Assembly (NCBI RefSeq): GCF_001417735.1 | Contig: NZ_BBUZ01000024.1 | Location: 368,094 to 432,093, forward strand | Direction: 5' to 3' | Length of the DNA: 64,000 nucleotides | DNA from: Streptomyces sp. NBRC 110028 | Lineage (GTDB): Bacteria; Actinomycetota; Actinomycetes; Streptomycetales; Streptomycetaceae | In this document: piece after piece, positions 26,174 through 34,853 of the stretch | Layout of the letters: each line of letters starts with the position of its first letter | How positions within the stretch are numbered: position 1 is the first letter of the stretch | Program-made: the position numbers and the translations under genes | The notes under the pieces: model-generated | What the model saw: only the letters and a program-made list of their open reading frames with translations | What the model was told of the DNA's origin: nothing | Databases searched by the model: none

Positions 26174-26796
26174 ACCCACATCAGCCGCAGCGGCGCCGCG
26201 CCCAGTTCCCCGGCCGGGAGCCCGGCCACCAGCCAGGCGTGGGCCACCGAGGCCCAGACCGCCCACACCGCCCACGGCGGCCCGGCCGCCGGGCACCGCG
26301 CGCGCAGCGTCAGCGCGCGCCCGTCGGGCCCCAGCCGCATCCACAGGTCGAGCCCCCGGTGCACCGCCACCACCAGCGCGCCGGGGTGGCGGGCGGCCAG
26401 CGCGGCGGTCTGCCGTCGCGGCTCGGTCCCGGCCTCCGCCCCGGCCAGCAGCACGTCCGCGAGGGGGGCGAGCGAGGGTACCGGGGTGGGCAGCAGGACG
26501 CGCAGATGCTCGTCCACGGTGCGGGAAGCCACGGTGCGGGAGGCCAAGGCCTCGGTGTCGACGGTCCGGGAGGCCACGGCCCGGGTGTCGACGGTCCGGG
26601 AGGCGGCGGTCCGGGAGGCGGCGGTCCGGGAGGCGGCGGTCCAAGCCATGCCCCCGGGGGCCACCGCCCGGGTGTCCACCGCCCGGGCGGCCCGCGTCCG
26701 CCGCGCACCGCGCCCCGGGCGCAGCAGCGCGACCTGGACGCGGCCGGTCAGGACACCACGGGCGGGCTCCCTCACCACAGCGGTCACCGGCGTCAT
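26074..26796 (-). CDS. hypothetical protein with internal ASRT-type repeats
   Basis: 240 residues, no family recognised. The middle (~50-95) is a tandem repeat of ASRT and ASRTVDTRAV units encoded by 15-bp DNA repeats. The C-terminal part (~100-200) looks like a compact domain (HPGALVVAVHRGLDLWMRLGPDGRAL, then a WAVWASVAHAWLVAG hydrophobic stretch). ATG 26796 overlaps the stop of the upstream gene (ATGA), so the two are translationally coupled. The last ~33 codons are antisense to the end of the NB-ARC gene. Confidence 0.55.
   Translation of the reverse strand: MTPVTAVVREPARGVLTGRVQVALLRPGRGARRTRAARAVDTRAVAPGGMAWTAASRTAASRTAASRTVDTRAVASRTVDTEALASRTVASRTVDEHLRVLLPTPVPSLAPLADVLLAGAEAGTEPRRQTAALAARHPGALVVAVHRGLDLWMRLGPDGRALTLRARCPAAGPPWAVWAVWASVAHAWLVAGLPAGELGAAPLRLMWVQPAVPSVAWSSSRPSRVRTASAWADFERPTAE
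26511..26650. repeat. 15-bp tandem repeats within a coding region
   Basis: Three perfect copies of GGTCCGGGAGGCGGC at 26593-26607, 26608-26622 and 26623-26637, with degenerate 15-30 bp relatives on the left side. They encode the TAASR/ASRTVDT repeats of the minus-strand protein. Confidence 0.85.
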
Positions 26797-28073
26797 GACA
26801 CGGCCCCCGGCGGCATGCCGCCCGGCGCCACGCTGCCCGGCTCGTCGTACGGCACCGTGAACGGCAGCCGCGCGGGCTCGGTGGTCGGCCGCCAGGCGGG
26901 GGCCCGCAGCCGCAGCTTGCGGTAGAGCAGCGTGCGCATCTTGCGGGCGAACCGGCCCGGTTCCGAGGTGATGCGGGCCGCCACCCGCTGGTGGCGCTGC
27001 GCCCGGTACGTCGCCGAGCTGCGCTTGAACTGCTCGCGCAGCGGGCGGTCCTGGCGCAGCCGGGGCGCGAACGAGCCCAGTTCGGCCAGCGGCGAGCGGG
27101 GGTCGACATCGGCGTCGGGCAGAGTGGCCATCAGGACGGGCACCCCGGTCATCGCGCCGTAGAGCGTGACCGAGCCGTGGTCGCCGACGATGTAGTCGGC
27201 CGCGACGAGCGCCCCGACCCAGTCGGCGTAGTGGCTGAGCACGGTGAGCCCGGAGCGGCCCAGCCGGGCGAGCCAGCTGCGGACCTGCCATTCGCCGTGG
27301 GCGTTCCACACGTGCGGGTGCAGCAGCGCGGCGACCCGGAACTCCTCCCTCGGCAGCTCCGCCACCAGCCGCTCCAGCACCTCGAAACCGTGCCCCAGCA
27401 GGGAGTTCGGGCCCCAGGTCGAGCAGGCGAGGACGAGCCGCTGCCGGGCCCGGGCGCCCATCGCCTCCCGGTACAGGGCGCGGGCGGGCAGGCTCGCGGT
27501 GATGCGGTCGAAGCACGGGTCGCCGACGACCTCCGCGACCGGCAGCGCCTCCGGGCACTCCCGGCCCAGCCGGGCCAGTTCCTCCTGGTGCGCCAGGACG
27601 ATGGCCTCGGGCACCACGGCCCCGTCCCGGACCAGCCGCTGCCGGCTGAGCCCGTAGACGCTGCGCTGCGCCACCGCGCCTCCCCGCCGGCGGCCGGGCA
27701 CGATCTTGTTGTGTCCGGCGCCGTGCGGCAGCACGATGACGGGCGCGTGGAGTTCGTGCAGGCTGCCGTGGCCCGCGGCCAGCGCGAGGTCGAACGGCGT
27801 CTGCACCGCCTGGCTCCAGGGCAGCACCAGCCCCCGCAGCCCCTCGAGGAACGCGGCGACGCCGTTGCTGAACACATCGGGCGCCGCGGTGAAGAACACC
27901 TGCACCCGCGCGTCGCCCTCCAGCAGCCGGATGGCGTCCAGCAGCCGCTGTCCGGCGGTCACGGTGTGCACCACGGCCAGGACCCTGCGGCGGATCTCCC
28001 GGGTGGCCCAGTACTCGACGTCCGGGCGCACCGGCACATGGCGCGGATGGGCTTCCAGCATGGTCACGCTCAT
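26793..28073 (-). CDS. GT-B-like protein related to CDP-glycerol glycerophosphotransferases
   Basis: 426 residues. The C-terminal half resembles the nucleotide-sugar/CDP-glycerol side of a GT-B fold: LVLACSTWGPNSLLGHGFEVLERLV, a VAALLHPHVWNAHGEWQ strand and loop, then YIVGDHGSVTLYGAMTGVPVLMA, equivalent to the D-x-S-S-x3-E-Y region of glycerophosphotransferases. The N-terminal half has VQVFFTAAPDVFSNGV and VIVLPHGAGHNKIVPG. No transmembrane segment. Start ATG 28073 follows GGGGGAAG by 8 nt. Coupled to the repeat protein downstream. Activity on cell-wall polymers is possible, but the linkage to two NB-ARC proteins suggests signalling or defence. Confidence 0.6.
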   Translation of the reverse strand: MSVTMLEAHPRHVPVRPDVEYWATREIRRRVLAVVHTVTAGQRLLDAIRLLEGDARVQVFFTAAPDVFSNGVAAFLEGLRGLVLPWSQAVQTPFDLALAAGHGSLHELHAPVIVLPHGAGHNKIVPGRRRGGAVAQRSVYGLSRQRLVRDGAVVPEAIVLAHQEELARLGRECPEALPVAEVVGDPCFDRITASLPARALYREAMGARARQRLVLACSTWGPNSLLGHGFEVLERLVAELPREEFRVAALLHPHVWNAHGEWQVRSWLARLGRSGLTVLSHYADWVGALVAADYIVGDHGSVTLYGAMTGVPVLMATLPDADVDPRSPLAELGSFAPRLRQDRPLREQFKRSSATYRAQRHQRVAARITSEPGRFARKMRTLLYRKLRLRAPAWRPTTEPARLPFTVPYDEPGSVAPGGMPPGAVS

Positions 28074-28380
28074 TGGTTCGACTTCCCCCGGTCTTCCCTT
28101 CGGGCGCTGCGCCCGATTCCGGCCGGCGACCCGGTTGGCCGCCGGTGGAGGGCGTGCCCGGGGGACTGGACGCGGGGGTTGCGGAATTCCTGCATCCGTC
28201 CTGCGGCGCTGATCGTCCCCATCACGCCTGATCACAGCGGTGCGGACGTGCGCCCGCCACGCATCCGTGCGCCTCTGTCCGCCACCCCCGGCCGCGCGGC
28301 AACAGTGAACGGGTGCCGTACGAACGTGCGCGGGCCGCCGATCCATCGGCGGGGAGAAGCACACCCATCGGGGGCCGACG
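28074..28380. other. divergent intergenic region between GT-B-like gene and AfsR-like gene
   Basis: 307 bp with no supported gene. It must hold promoters for both directions; I see no strong consensus or palindrome. Confidence 0.4.
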
Positions 28381-31300
28381 GTGAAACTGCTTGCTCTGGG
28401 ACCCCTCGAACTATGGCATCACGAGCGGCGGTGCGCGCTCGGTTCGATCAAAGAGCGCTGTGTGCTCGCCGTGCTGGTGCACGCCCGGGGCGAGCCGGTC
28501 ACCGCGGACACGCTGATGGAGCGGGTCTGGGACGGCGAACCGCCGCCGACCGGCCTGGACACGCTGCAGAGCTATCTGTCCCGGCTGCGCAGACGGCTCA
28601 GCGAGGCCGTCGGGGACCGGGCGGGGGTCGAGCGGCCGTCGCCACGGCTGTACCGGCTGCGGGTGAACCCGGAGGACACCGATCTGCTGCGCTTCCAGCG
28701 GCTGCGCGGCGACGCGGGCGCGGCGGCCGCGCGCGGCGAGCGGGAGCGGGCCGTCGGGCTGCTGCGGGCCGCCGAGGAGCTGTGGCGGGGCGAGCCGCTG
28801 GCGGAGTTCACCGGCGCCTGGGCGGCGGCGGCGCGGGCCCGGCTGGTCGAGGACCACCGGCGGGTGCGGGAGGAACGGATCCGGCTGCAGCTGGAGTTGG
28901 GGCAGCACGCGGACCTCGTCGGCGAGCTGCGCGAGCTGGCCGCGCAGAACCCGTACGCCCAGAAGGCGATCGCCTCCCTGATGCTGGCGCTCTACCGCTC
29001 CGGACGGGACGACGAAGCGCTCACCGTCTACCGGGACACCCGCCGGCGGCTCCGCGAAGGGCAGGGAATCGAACCCGGGGCGGACTTACGCGAACTGCAT
29101 CAGCGCATCCTCGATCAGGACCGTGCCCTGATGGGCATCGACCGCCCGGCCGCGTCCCTGGCGGAGGCCCCCGCGGTCCGGGAGCCCGGGAACACCCTTC
29201 CGCGTGACGTCCGGGACTTCACCGGCCGGACGAGCGAACTGCGCATCCTGCTCACCCCGTCGGCCGCCCCCGCCACCTCCCTCCCCCTCACCGTCATCCA
29301 CGGCATGCCCGGCGTCGGCAAGACCGCGCTCGCCATCCGCGCCGCGAACGGGCTGTGCGGGGCGTATCCGGCCGGGCAGTTCTACGTGGACCTCCACGCC
29401 TACGGCGGGCAGCAGCCGTGCGACCCCGCCGAGGCGCTCGCGGTCCTGCTGCACGCCTCCGGCGCGCCCGGTCCGCTCCCCCACTCGCTCGACGAACGGG
29501 CGGCCCGGTGGCGGGCCTGGACCGCCCGCCACCGGGTGCTCGTCATCCTCGACAACGCCCGGGACGCCGCCCAGGTCGGCCCGCTGCTGCCGGGCTCCCC
29601 CGGCTGCCGGGCGATCGTCACCAGCCGCAACCGGCTGGTCGGGCTGAACGGCGCCGCCTCGCTCCATCTGGACGTCCTCTCCGAGGCGGAGGCCGTCGCC
29701 CTCTTCGCCCGGATCGCGGGGCCCGCCCGGCTGTCCCCCTCCCCGTCCGCCGCCGACGCCGAGGCGCTGCGGCGGGTGGTGGCCGCGTGCGGCTGCCACC
29801 CGCTCGCCGTCCAGCTGCTCGCCAGCCGCTTCCGGCACCGGGACGCCTGGGGCCTGCACGACCTCCTCGACCGGCTGGCGGAGGCCACCGACCCGCTGGA
29901 GGAGTTCGACCCCGCGGTGGCGTCGGCCTTCCAGCTCTCGTACGCCGGACTCAGCGCCCCCGCACAGCGCCTGTTCCGCAGGCTCGCCCTGCACCCCGGC
30001 CCCGACATCACCCTCGCCGCCGCCACCGCGCTCGCCGGACCGGACGCCGCGCGCATCCGGCGGGTGGTCGAAGAGCTGCAGGACAGCAACCTGCTGGACG
30101 AACCCGTACGCGACCGCTACCGGTTCCACGACCTCGGCCGCGCGTTCGGCCTCCAGATCTGCGCCCGGGAGGAGTCGGAGGCCGCCCGCCACGAGGCCGT
30201 CGAGCGGCTGCTCGGCTACTACCTCACCGCCGCACACCGCGCCGACCGCCTCGTCCATCCGCAGCGACGGCCACGGCCGCCCGGACCGCCCCAGGAGTCC
30301 CCGTACGCGCCCGCGTTCACCGACGCCGACGAGGCGTCGGTGTGGCTCACCCTGGAGCGCGCCAACCTGCTGGCCGCGGCCCGCACCGCCCCCGGCCGCT
30401 CCCCCTCGTACGCGGCGCTCTTCCCGCACGTCCTGGCAGGCGCGCTGAAGACCTGGGGTACCTGGGACATCGCCGCCGAGCTGTACGGCGCCGCCCTGAC
30501 GGTCCTGCGCGCCCGCGCCGACCGGCCCGCCCTCGCCAGAACGCTCGTGGAACGCGCGGAGGTGCTGGCCCAGAAGCGCCACGACGAGGCCCAGCGCTGC
30601 GCCACCGAGGCCCTGATCCTCTTCCGCGGCCTGCGCGATCCGCACGGCTGCGCCGACGCCCTCCTGCAGTCCGGGCGCGCCCATCTCGCGGCGGGCCACG
30701 GCGAGATGGCGCTGCGGGTGCTGGACCGGGCCATCGGGCGCTACCAGCAGGTCGGCGACCGCGGCGGGGAGGCGGACTGCCTCAACATCCAGGCGGCGGC
30801 GCTGCACTACGCGGGCCGGTACGCCGAGGCGCTGGAGCGGGTGCGGGTCATGCTCAGCGTCCACGAGGCGCTCGGAAATCTGCGGGGGCAGGCCAAGGCC
30901 CTGAACAACCTGGGCGAAATCGCCTATATCCAGGCGCGCTACGACGAGGCCCGCGCCCACTACGAGCGGTCCCGCACCCTGGCGCGGCAGTTCGGCGGCC
31001 GTCAGGAGCTGGCCATCCTCGACACCAACCTCGGCCGGGTGCACCAGGCCACCGGGGACACCGCCCGGGCGCTGAGGTGTTTCCGGCGCGCCCTCGACAG
31101 CCACCGGGCGGCCGGGGACACTCTCGGCGAGGCGAACGTGCTGATCAGCATGGGGACCGCGTACGCCGAAAGCGGCCGCACGGACGAGGCGTTACGCCAC
31201 TTCGCGCAGGCGGACCGGGCGGCCCGCAGCATCGACAACGCGTACGAACGGCAGCGGGCGCTCATCGGCACGGCCGACGCACACCACCGCTCGGGCCATC

Positions 31301-31524
31301 TCGCCACCGCCACGGAGGTCTACCGGCAGGCGCTGGACCTGGCCCAGGGCATCGGATTCCCGCTCGGCTGCGCCCACGCCCTCGCGGGCCTTACCCGTAC
31401 GGCGCTGTCCGCCGCCGACCGGGAGAGCGCACACCACTACGGGGCTCAGGCGGTCGACCTGTACCAGCGCCTGGACGCGGGAGCGGAGGCCGAGCGGCTG
31501 CGGTGCCTGCTCGCCGGGCGCTGA
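28381..31524 (+). CDS. AfsR/SARP-type regulator (winged helix-BTAD-NB-ARC-TPR)
   Basis: 1047 residues. An OmpR-type winged helix (~1-95, KLLALGPLELWHHERRCALGS) and BTAD (~100-245, ending IEPGADLRELHQRILDQD) form the SARP half. NB-ARC follows with Walker A GMPGVGKTALA (~309-319), Walker B HRVLVILDNA, and YRFHDLGRAFGLQ at the end of its winged helix. TPRs run from about 690 to the C-terminus. This is the AfsR architecture: an ATP-dependent activator of pathway genes for antibiotics. Codons at 29086-29088 and 31192-31194 are TTA, implying bldA dependence. GTG 28381 has GGGGG 6 nt upstream. The target is not evident; no biosynthetic operon adjoins directly. Confidence 0.9.
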   Translation: MKLLALGPLELWHHERRCALGSIKERCVLAVLVHARGEPVTADTLMERVWDGEPPPTGLDTLQSYLSRLRRRLSEAVGDRAGVERPSPRLYRLRVNPEDTDLLRFQRLRGDAGAAAARGERERAVGLLRAAEELWRGEPLAEFTGAWAAAARARLVEDHRRVREERIRLQLELGQHADLVGELRELAAQNPYAQKAIASLMLALYRSGRDDEALTVYRDTRRRLREGQGIEPGADLRELHQRILDQDRALMGIDRPAASLAEAPAVREPGNTLPRDVRDFTGRTSELRILLTPSAAPATSLPLTVIHGMPGVGKTALAIRAANGLCGAYPAGQFYVDLHAYGGQQPCDPAEALAVLLHASGAPGPLPHSLDERAARWRAWTARHRVLVILDNARDAAQVGPLLPGSPGCRAIVTSRNRLVGLNGAASLHLDVLSEAEAVALFARIAGPARLSPSPSAADAEALRRVVAACGCHPLAVQLLASRFRHRDAWGLHDLLDRLAEATDPLEEFDPAVASAFQLSYAGLSAPAQRLFRRLALHPGPDITLAAATALAGPDAARIRRVVEELQDSNLLDEPVRDRYRFHDLGRAFGLQICAREESEAARHEAVERLLGYYLTAAHRADRLVHPQRRPRPPGPPQESPYAPAFTDADEASVWLTLERANLLAAARTAPGRSPSYAALFPHVLAGALKTWGTWDIAAELYGAALTVLRARADRPALARTLVERAEVLAQKRHDEAQRCATEALILFRGLRDPHGCADALLQSGRAHLAAGHGEMALRVLDRAIGRYQQVGDRGGEADCLNIQAAALHYAGRYAEALERVRVMLSVHEALGNLRGQAKALNNLGEIAYIQARYDEARAHYERSRTLARQFGGRQELAILDTNLGRVHQATGDTARALRCFRRALDSHRAAGDTLGEANVLISMGTAYAESGRTDEALRHFAQADRAARSIDNAYERQRALIGTADAHHRSGHLATATEVYRQALDLAQGIGFPLGCAHALAGLTRTALSAADRESAHHYGAQAVDLYQRLDAGAEAERLRCLLAGR

Positions 31525-31545
31525 CGCGGCGTCAGCGCCCGGCGA
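31511..31545. terminator. terminator overlapping the AfsR-like stop codon
   Basis: Perfect 15-bp stem TCGCCGGGCGCTGAC (31511-31525) / GTCAGCGCCCGGCGA (31531-31545), loop GCGGC. The left arm includes the TGA stop. It separates the AfsR-like gene from the convergent small ORF. Confidence 0.88.
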
Positions 31546-31562
31546 GCGGCGCGGGTTGTCGG

Positions 31563-31700
31563 TCAGGCGCTCACCTGGCTACCTGCCGACTGCCGTGCGA
31601 ACCACATCCACTGGTCGGTTCCGGCGATTATCGTCGTCGCACCCACGGCGAGTACGGCCGTGGTGGCCACGGCGACGAAAACGCTCCTTGCGTTGATCAC
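31563..31700 (-). CDS. small 45-residue single-pass membrane or secreted peptide
   Basis: GTG 31700 to TGA 31563 encodes MINARSVFVAVATTAVLAV followed by GATTIIAGTDQWMWFARQ and a short SAGSQVSA tail. Residues ~6-26 form one hydrophobic segment after a short basic start, so it is a signal peptide or membrane anchor. GGGAG sits 6 nt before the start. It is convergent with the AfsR-like gene behind a strong terminator, and the DNA upstream (31725-31811) is unusually AT-rich for this window, as promoters often are. No family is recognised. Confidence 0.5.
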   Translation of the reverse strand: MINARSVFVAVATTAVLAVGATTIIAGTDQWMWFARQSAGSQVSA

Positions 31701-31811
31701 AACACTCCCATTGAGGAATGGAGTTACTGGGTCAGGACCCCTTGATCAAAAGGCGTGATCCGCAAGGTACACCCAATCGCAGTAGCGAAGAAACGTTTTA
31801 CATACGCACCG

Positions 31812-32513
31812 TCAGGTTTTCTTGCGCCACACCAGCGCACACGACACCGGGTGGTGGCGGAACCGCTCCCACTTCGGCTTCACCGCCAGCCACCGCTCGT
31901 CCACCACACCCTCCCGCATCTCGGTGAGCGTCCACCCCGCGCCCAGCCCCGCCGTGATGTGTTCGCTGAGCAAATGGACATGGGTGCTGATGGCGACCGA
32001 CTCGCCCGTGTCGCTGGTGAAGTGGGTCGGCATGCCGGTGGTCATGATGAAGTGCGGATGGAAGGCCACCACCACACAGGCCGCGCCGGGCTCCGCGAGC
32101 CGCCACGCCTCGTCGTAGAACGGGCGCAGCTCGGGCAGGTGTTCATCGATGAGCGAGGCGATGACCAGGTCGTACGCGCCCGCGTCGAGGCCGGTGGCGC
32201 GCACATCGCCCTGGAACAGGCGGTCGTGGACGCCACGGGCGCGGGCGCGGGCGAGCATCTCGGGGGTGAGGTCGACGCCGTCGATCGCGGCCACCCCGCT
32301 CCGCCGCAGCCAGGCGCCGGTGCGGCCGGTGCCGCAGCCGAGGTCGGCGGCGCGGCGGACGGAGGTCCACGAGGGATCGGCGAGCTCGTCGAGGAGGGCG
32401 AGGTCCATCACGTCCTCGACGGTCTGCTCGTAGGTCTCGACCCACTGTCCGTAGCCGGTGGCGACGTCCACCGTGCGGTATCCGCGCGTGTCGAAGTCGG
32501 AGAAGGAAACCAT
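31812..32513 (-). CDS. class I SAM-dependent methyltransferase
   Basis: 233 residues. Motif I AADLGCGTGRTGAWL (~68-82), acidic loop VDLTPEML, post-I DVRA and motif IV YDLVIASLIDEHLPEL are in the expected order for Rossmann methyltransferases. Substrate unknown; resemblance is to small-molecule rather than rRNA or protein methylases. ATG 32513 is chosen because the family-like sequence begins at MVSFSDFDTRGYRTVD. Confidence 0.84.
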   Translation of the reverse strand: MVSFSDFDTRGYRTVDVATGYGQWVETYEQTVEDVMDLALLDELADPSWTSVRRAADLGCGTGRTGAWLRRSGVAAIDGVDLTPEMLARARARGVHDRLFQGDVRATGLDAGAYDLVIASLIDEHLPELRPFYDEAWRLAEPGAACVVVAFHPHFIMTTGMPTHFTSDTGESVAISTHVHLLSEHITAGLGAGWTLTEMREGVVDERWLAVKPKWERFRHHPVSCALVWRKKT

Positions 32514-32556
32514 GCGCCGCAGTATCGGCGAGTGCCGGTGCGCAGCGCGACGCGTT

Positions 32557-33792
32557 TTACGCCGGGGGCGCCCCGTCCCGTGTGGCGCCGTCCTCGGCGG
32601 CACTGACCTCGGGACGTTTCGTCTCGGGCCGCCGGGGGTCGGTGGGCCCCGCCTCGGTCCCCTTCGGTTCGTCCCGCTTCGGCTCGCGGTCGCGCTTGCC
32701 GTGGTGGTGCAGCCGGCTCCGTATGTCCGCGTGGGGCAGGAACTGGGCCCAGCGCTCGGGGAACTCCGACGGCGGGGTGATCTCGGCCGACCCGTCGTCG
32801 GCCGTGCGCTGGTCCCTGGCGCGTTCCAGGGCCGCCTGTTCCCGGGTCCAGGCCGCCCGCTGGGCGCGGCCGGCGGCGGTGGCCACCGAGGGCCACACCC
32901 GGTCGATGGCGGCGTTGACGGCGGCGCCGACGAGCACCGCGAAGGCGGACACGCCGATCCACAGCAGGACGGCGACGGGCGCCGCGAGCGATCCGTAGAT
33001 CGTCGGGCCCTCCACGGTGTGGATGAGGTAGATCCGCAGCAGGAAGCTGCCGAGCACCCACATGGTGAGCGCCACGAGCGCCCCCGGGATGTCCTCGCGC
33101 CACGCCGAGCGCGCCGGCACCGACACGTGGTAGAGCGTGGTGAGGAAGGCGACGGACAGCAGGATCACGGTGGGCCAGTACAGGACCCGTACGAGGGTGG
33201 CGCTGGACGGCACGAAGTCCACCAGGGTCTCCGGGCCGATGACCATCAGCGGCAGCGCCACCGCCCCGATGACGAGGGCCACCAGGTAGAGGAGGAAGGC
33301 GAGCAGCCGGGTCCGGACGATCCCGCGGCGGCCCTCCAGCCCGTACATGATGGTGATGGTGTCCACGAACACGTTGACCGCGCGGGAGCCGGACCACAGC
33401 GCGATGCCGAAGCCGAGCGAGATGACATCGGGGCGGCCGCCCTCTATGACGTCGTCCAGGAGCGGCCGGGCGATCTCCTTGACGCCCCTGTCGGAGAGCA
33501 CGGTGCCCGACGCGTCGAGGATGTTCTGCCGGATGGTGGCCACGGTCTCGGTGGAGGTCCACGCGTCGAAGTAGCCGAGCAGCCCGATCAGGCCGAGCAG
33601 CAGCGGTGGCAGCGACAGCAGCGTGAAGAAGGCGGCCTCGGCGGCGAGGCCGGTGACCCGGTACTCCATGCAGGAGTTGACGGTGTCCTTCAGCAGCAGC
33701 CAGGCCATCCTGCGCTTGGACACGTTGCGGTACATGGCGCGGGCCTTGTTCAGCCGCCCGGACGGCTTCGGAATGTCTTCTGCTGGCTGCAC
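32557..33792 (-). CDS. YihY/virulence factor BrkB family membrane protein
   Basis: 411 residues. The YihY core has about six membrane segments, starting with LAAEAAFFTLLSLPPLLLGLIGLLGYFD and including LGFGIALWSGSRAVNVFVDTI, LLAFLLYLVALVIGAVALPLMV and PVAVLLWIGVSAFAVLVGAAVN. The C-terminal ~100 residues are charged and cytoplasmic. Function of the family is not settled despite old annotations as RNase BN. GTG 33792 (MQPAEDIPKPSGRLNKARAMYRNVSKRR) fits the N-terminus of Streptomyces relatives. Confidence 0.88.
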   Translation of the reverse strand: MQPAEDIPKPSGRLNKARAMYRNVSKRRMAWLLLKDTVNSCMEYRVTGLAAEAAFFTLLSLPPLLLGLIGLLGYFDAWTSTETVATIRQNILDASGTVLSDRGVKEIARPLLDDVIEGGRPDVISLGFGIALWSGSRAVNVFVDTITIMYGLEGRRGIVRTRLLAFLLYLVALVIGAVALPLMVIGPETLVDFVPSSATLVRVLYWPTVILLSVAFLTTLYHVSVPARSAWREDIPGALVALTMWVLGSFLLRIYLIHTVEGPTIYGSLAAPVAVLLWIGVSAFAVLVGAAVNAAIDRVWPSVATAAGRAQRAAWTREQAALERARDQRTADDGSAEITPPSEFPERWAQFLPHADIRSRLHHHGKRDREPKRDEPKGTEAGPTDPRRPETKRPEVSAAEDGATRDGAPPA

Positions 33793-33983
33793 GCCCCAAC
33801 CGTATCCGGCGCACTTCGGCGTGACCGACACGATCACCCGCGCACCCGGCCGGAATGCGTCGGCGGAGGGGACGCCGCGCCGACTCGGCACCGCCCTCCG
33901 CCCGCCGCGGACACTGTCCGCGCCCGGTGCGCCGGGCGGCAAAGGTTGCGTCGCGTTGCACCATCCATGGTTGGCTTGCCCCC

Positions 33984-34517
33984 ATGACCATCGATGTGAC
34001 CACCTGGTCGCTGGAGCAGACCTCGCCCGCGGACCTCGGACCGGCGCGGGAGCCCGCGGCCGAGGCGGGGGTGCGGATCGTCCGCGCCGAGGTGGCGAGC
34101 CCGGAGTTCAGCCGCTTCCTCTACACGGCCGTCGGTTCGGACAACGACTGGACCGACCGGCTGGAGTGGTCGCACGAGCGGTGGCTGGAGTTTCTGGACC
34201 GGCCCGGGGCGGAGACGTGGGTCGCGTACGAGCGCGGCACCCCGGCCGGGTACATCGAGCTGGACCCGCAGGACGCGGGCGTCGTGGAGATCACGTACTT
34301 CGGGCTGCTGCCCGCATTCCGCGGTCGGCGCATCGGCGGGCACCTGCTGACCTGGGGCGCCCGCCGCGCCTGGGACCTGGCCGACCGCTGGCCCGGGCTG
34401 CCGCCGACCAAGCGGGTGTGGGTGCACACGTGCAGCAAGGACGGGCCGTACGCGCTCGGCAACTACCGCCGCCGGGGCTTCCGGGTGTTCGACGTCAAGA
34501 CCGGGACCGAGGGGTGA
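33984..34517 (+). CDS. GNAT family N-acetyltransferase
   Basis: 177 residues. The acetyl-CoA site is in VEITYFGLLPAFRGRRIGGHLLTWGARRAWDLA (motif A Q/R-x-x-G-x-G/A region as R-G-R-R-I-G-G), followed by the beta5-alpha4 segment KRVWVHTCSKDGPYALGNYRRRGF. Acceptor substrate unknown. It precedes the sulfur operon leader by 92 bp but is probably a separate unit. Confidence 0.86.
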   Translation: MTIDVTTWSLEQTSPADLGPAREPAAEAGVRIVRAEVASPEFSRFLYTAVGSDNDWTDRLEWSHERWLEFLDRPGAETWVAYERGTPAGYIELDPQDAGVVEITYFGLLPAFRGRRIGGHLLTWGARRAWDLADRWPGLPPTKRVWVHTCSKDGPYALGNYRRRGFRVFDVKTGTEG

Positions 34518-34553
34518 CCAAGCCCACACCATCTCACAGACCGAGACCGAGAC

Positions 34554-34568
34554 GTCCGAATATTGGAC
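34554..34568. promoter_or_regulatory. symmetric element before the sulfur operon leader
   Basis: GTCC-GAATATT-GGAC: a short inverted repeat (GTCC/GGAC) around an AT core, 42 bp before the leader peptide start and within the only place a promoter for the sulfur operon can lie. A candidate regulator or promoter site only. Confidence 0.3.
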
Positions 34569-34609
34569 AAAGGTGGACTCGCCGAAGATGCGCGTGCCAC
34601 GCTTCCCTC

Positions 34610-34693
34610 ATGTCTCGAGCTGGAATTGCCTTGGTGAGTCGACGCCACGTCGACCTCGGCCGCATGTCCAGCGCGATCTGTCCGGCGAGCTGA
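34610..34693 (+). CDS. leader peptide of the sulfur assimilation operon
   Basis: 27 residues: MSRAGIALVSRRHVDLGRMS then SAICPAS. Streptomyces sulfur and cysteine operons commonly start with short ORFs of this SRRHVDL-x-R-x-S-S-A-x-C form, annotated as putative leader peptides. A Cys codon sits four codons from the end, which would let ribosome stalling report Cys-tRNA supply. It ends 220 bp before the sulfite reductase start. The HVDL part contains the DNA palindrome GTCGACGCCACGTCGAC, which can form a hairpin. Confidence 0.75.
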   Translation: MSRAGIALVSRRHVDLGRMSSAICPAS

Positions 34694-34835
34694 CGCACTC
34701 AGCAGGGCCCGTACCGGCCCCCGGACAGCCTCCCCGCACTTCCCGCCCGCCCCCGACGACGTGGGCGAGCGCGCACGCCTCGACACCTCCCCGTCGTATC
34801 CACCCGCACCGGTATCCGCCGCAGCGCCGTGCCCG

Positions 34836-34853
34836 CCTGCGCTCCTGCGCAGG
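34836..34853 (+). promoter_or_regulatory. hairpin in the leader between leader peptide and sulfite reductase
   Basis: CCTGCGC / TCCT / GCGCAGG, a perfect 7-bp stem in the 220-nt untranslated leader. With the GCTGA...TCAGC stem over the leader-peptide stop codon it may be part of an attenuator. No U-tract follows. Confidence 0.4.

Noticed and set aside
26593..26637. Second set of regular repeats, possible CRISPR or iteron origin
   Set aside because: Contiguous 15-bp in-frame units in a protein gene, with no replication gene or AT-rich region nearby.
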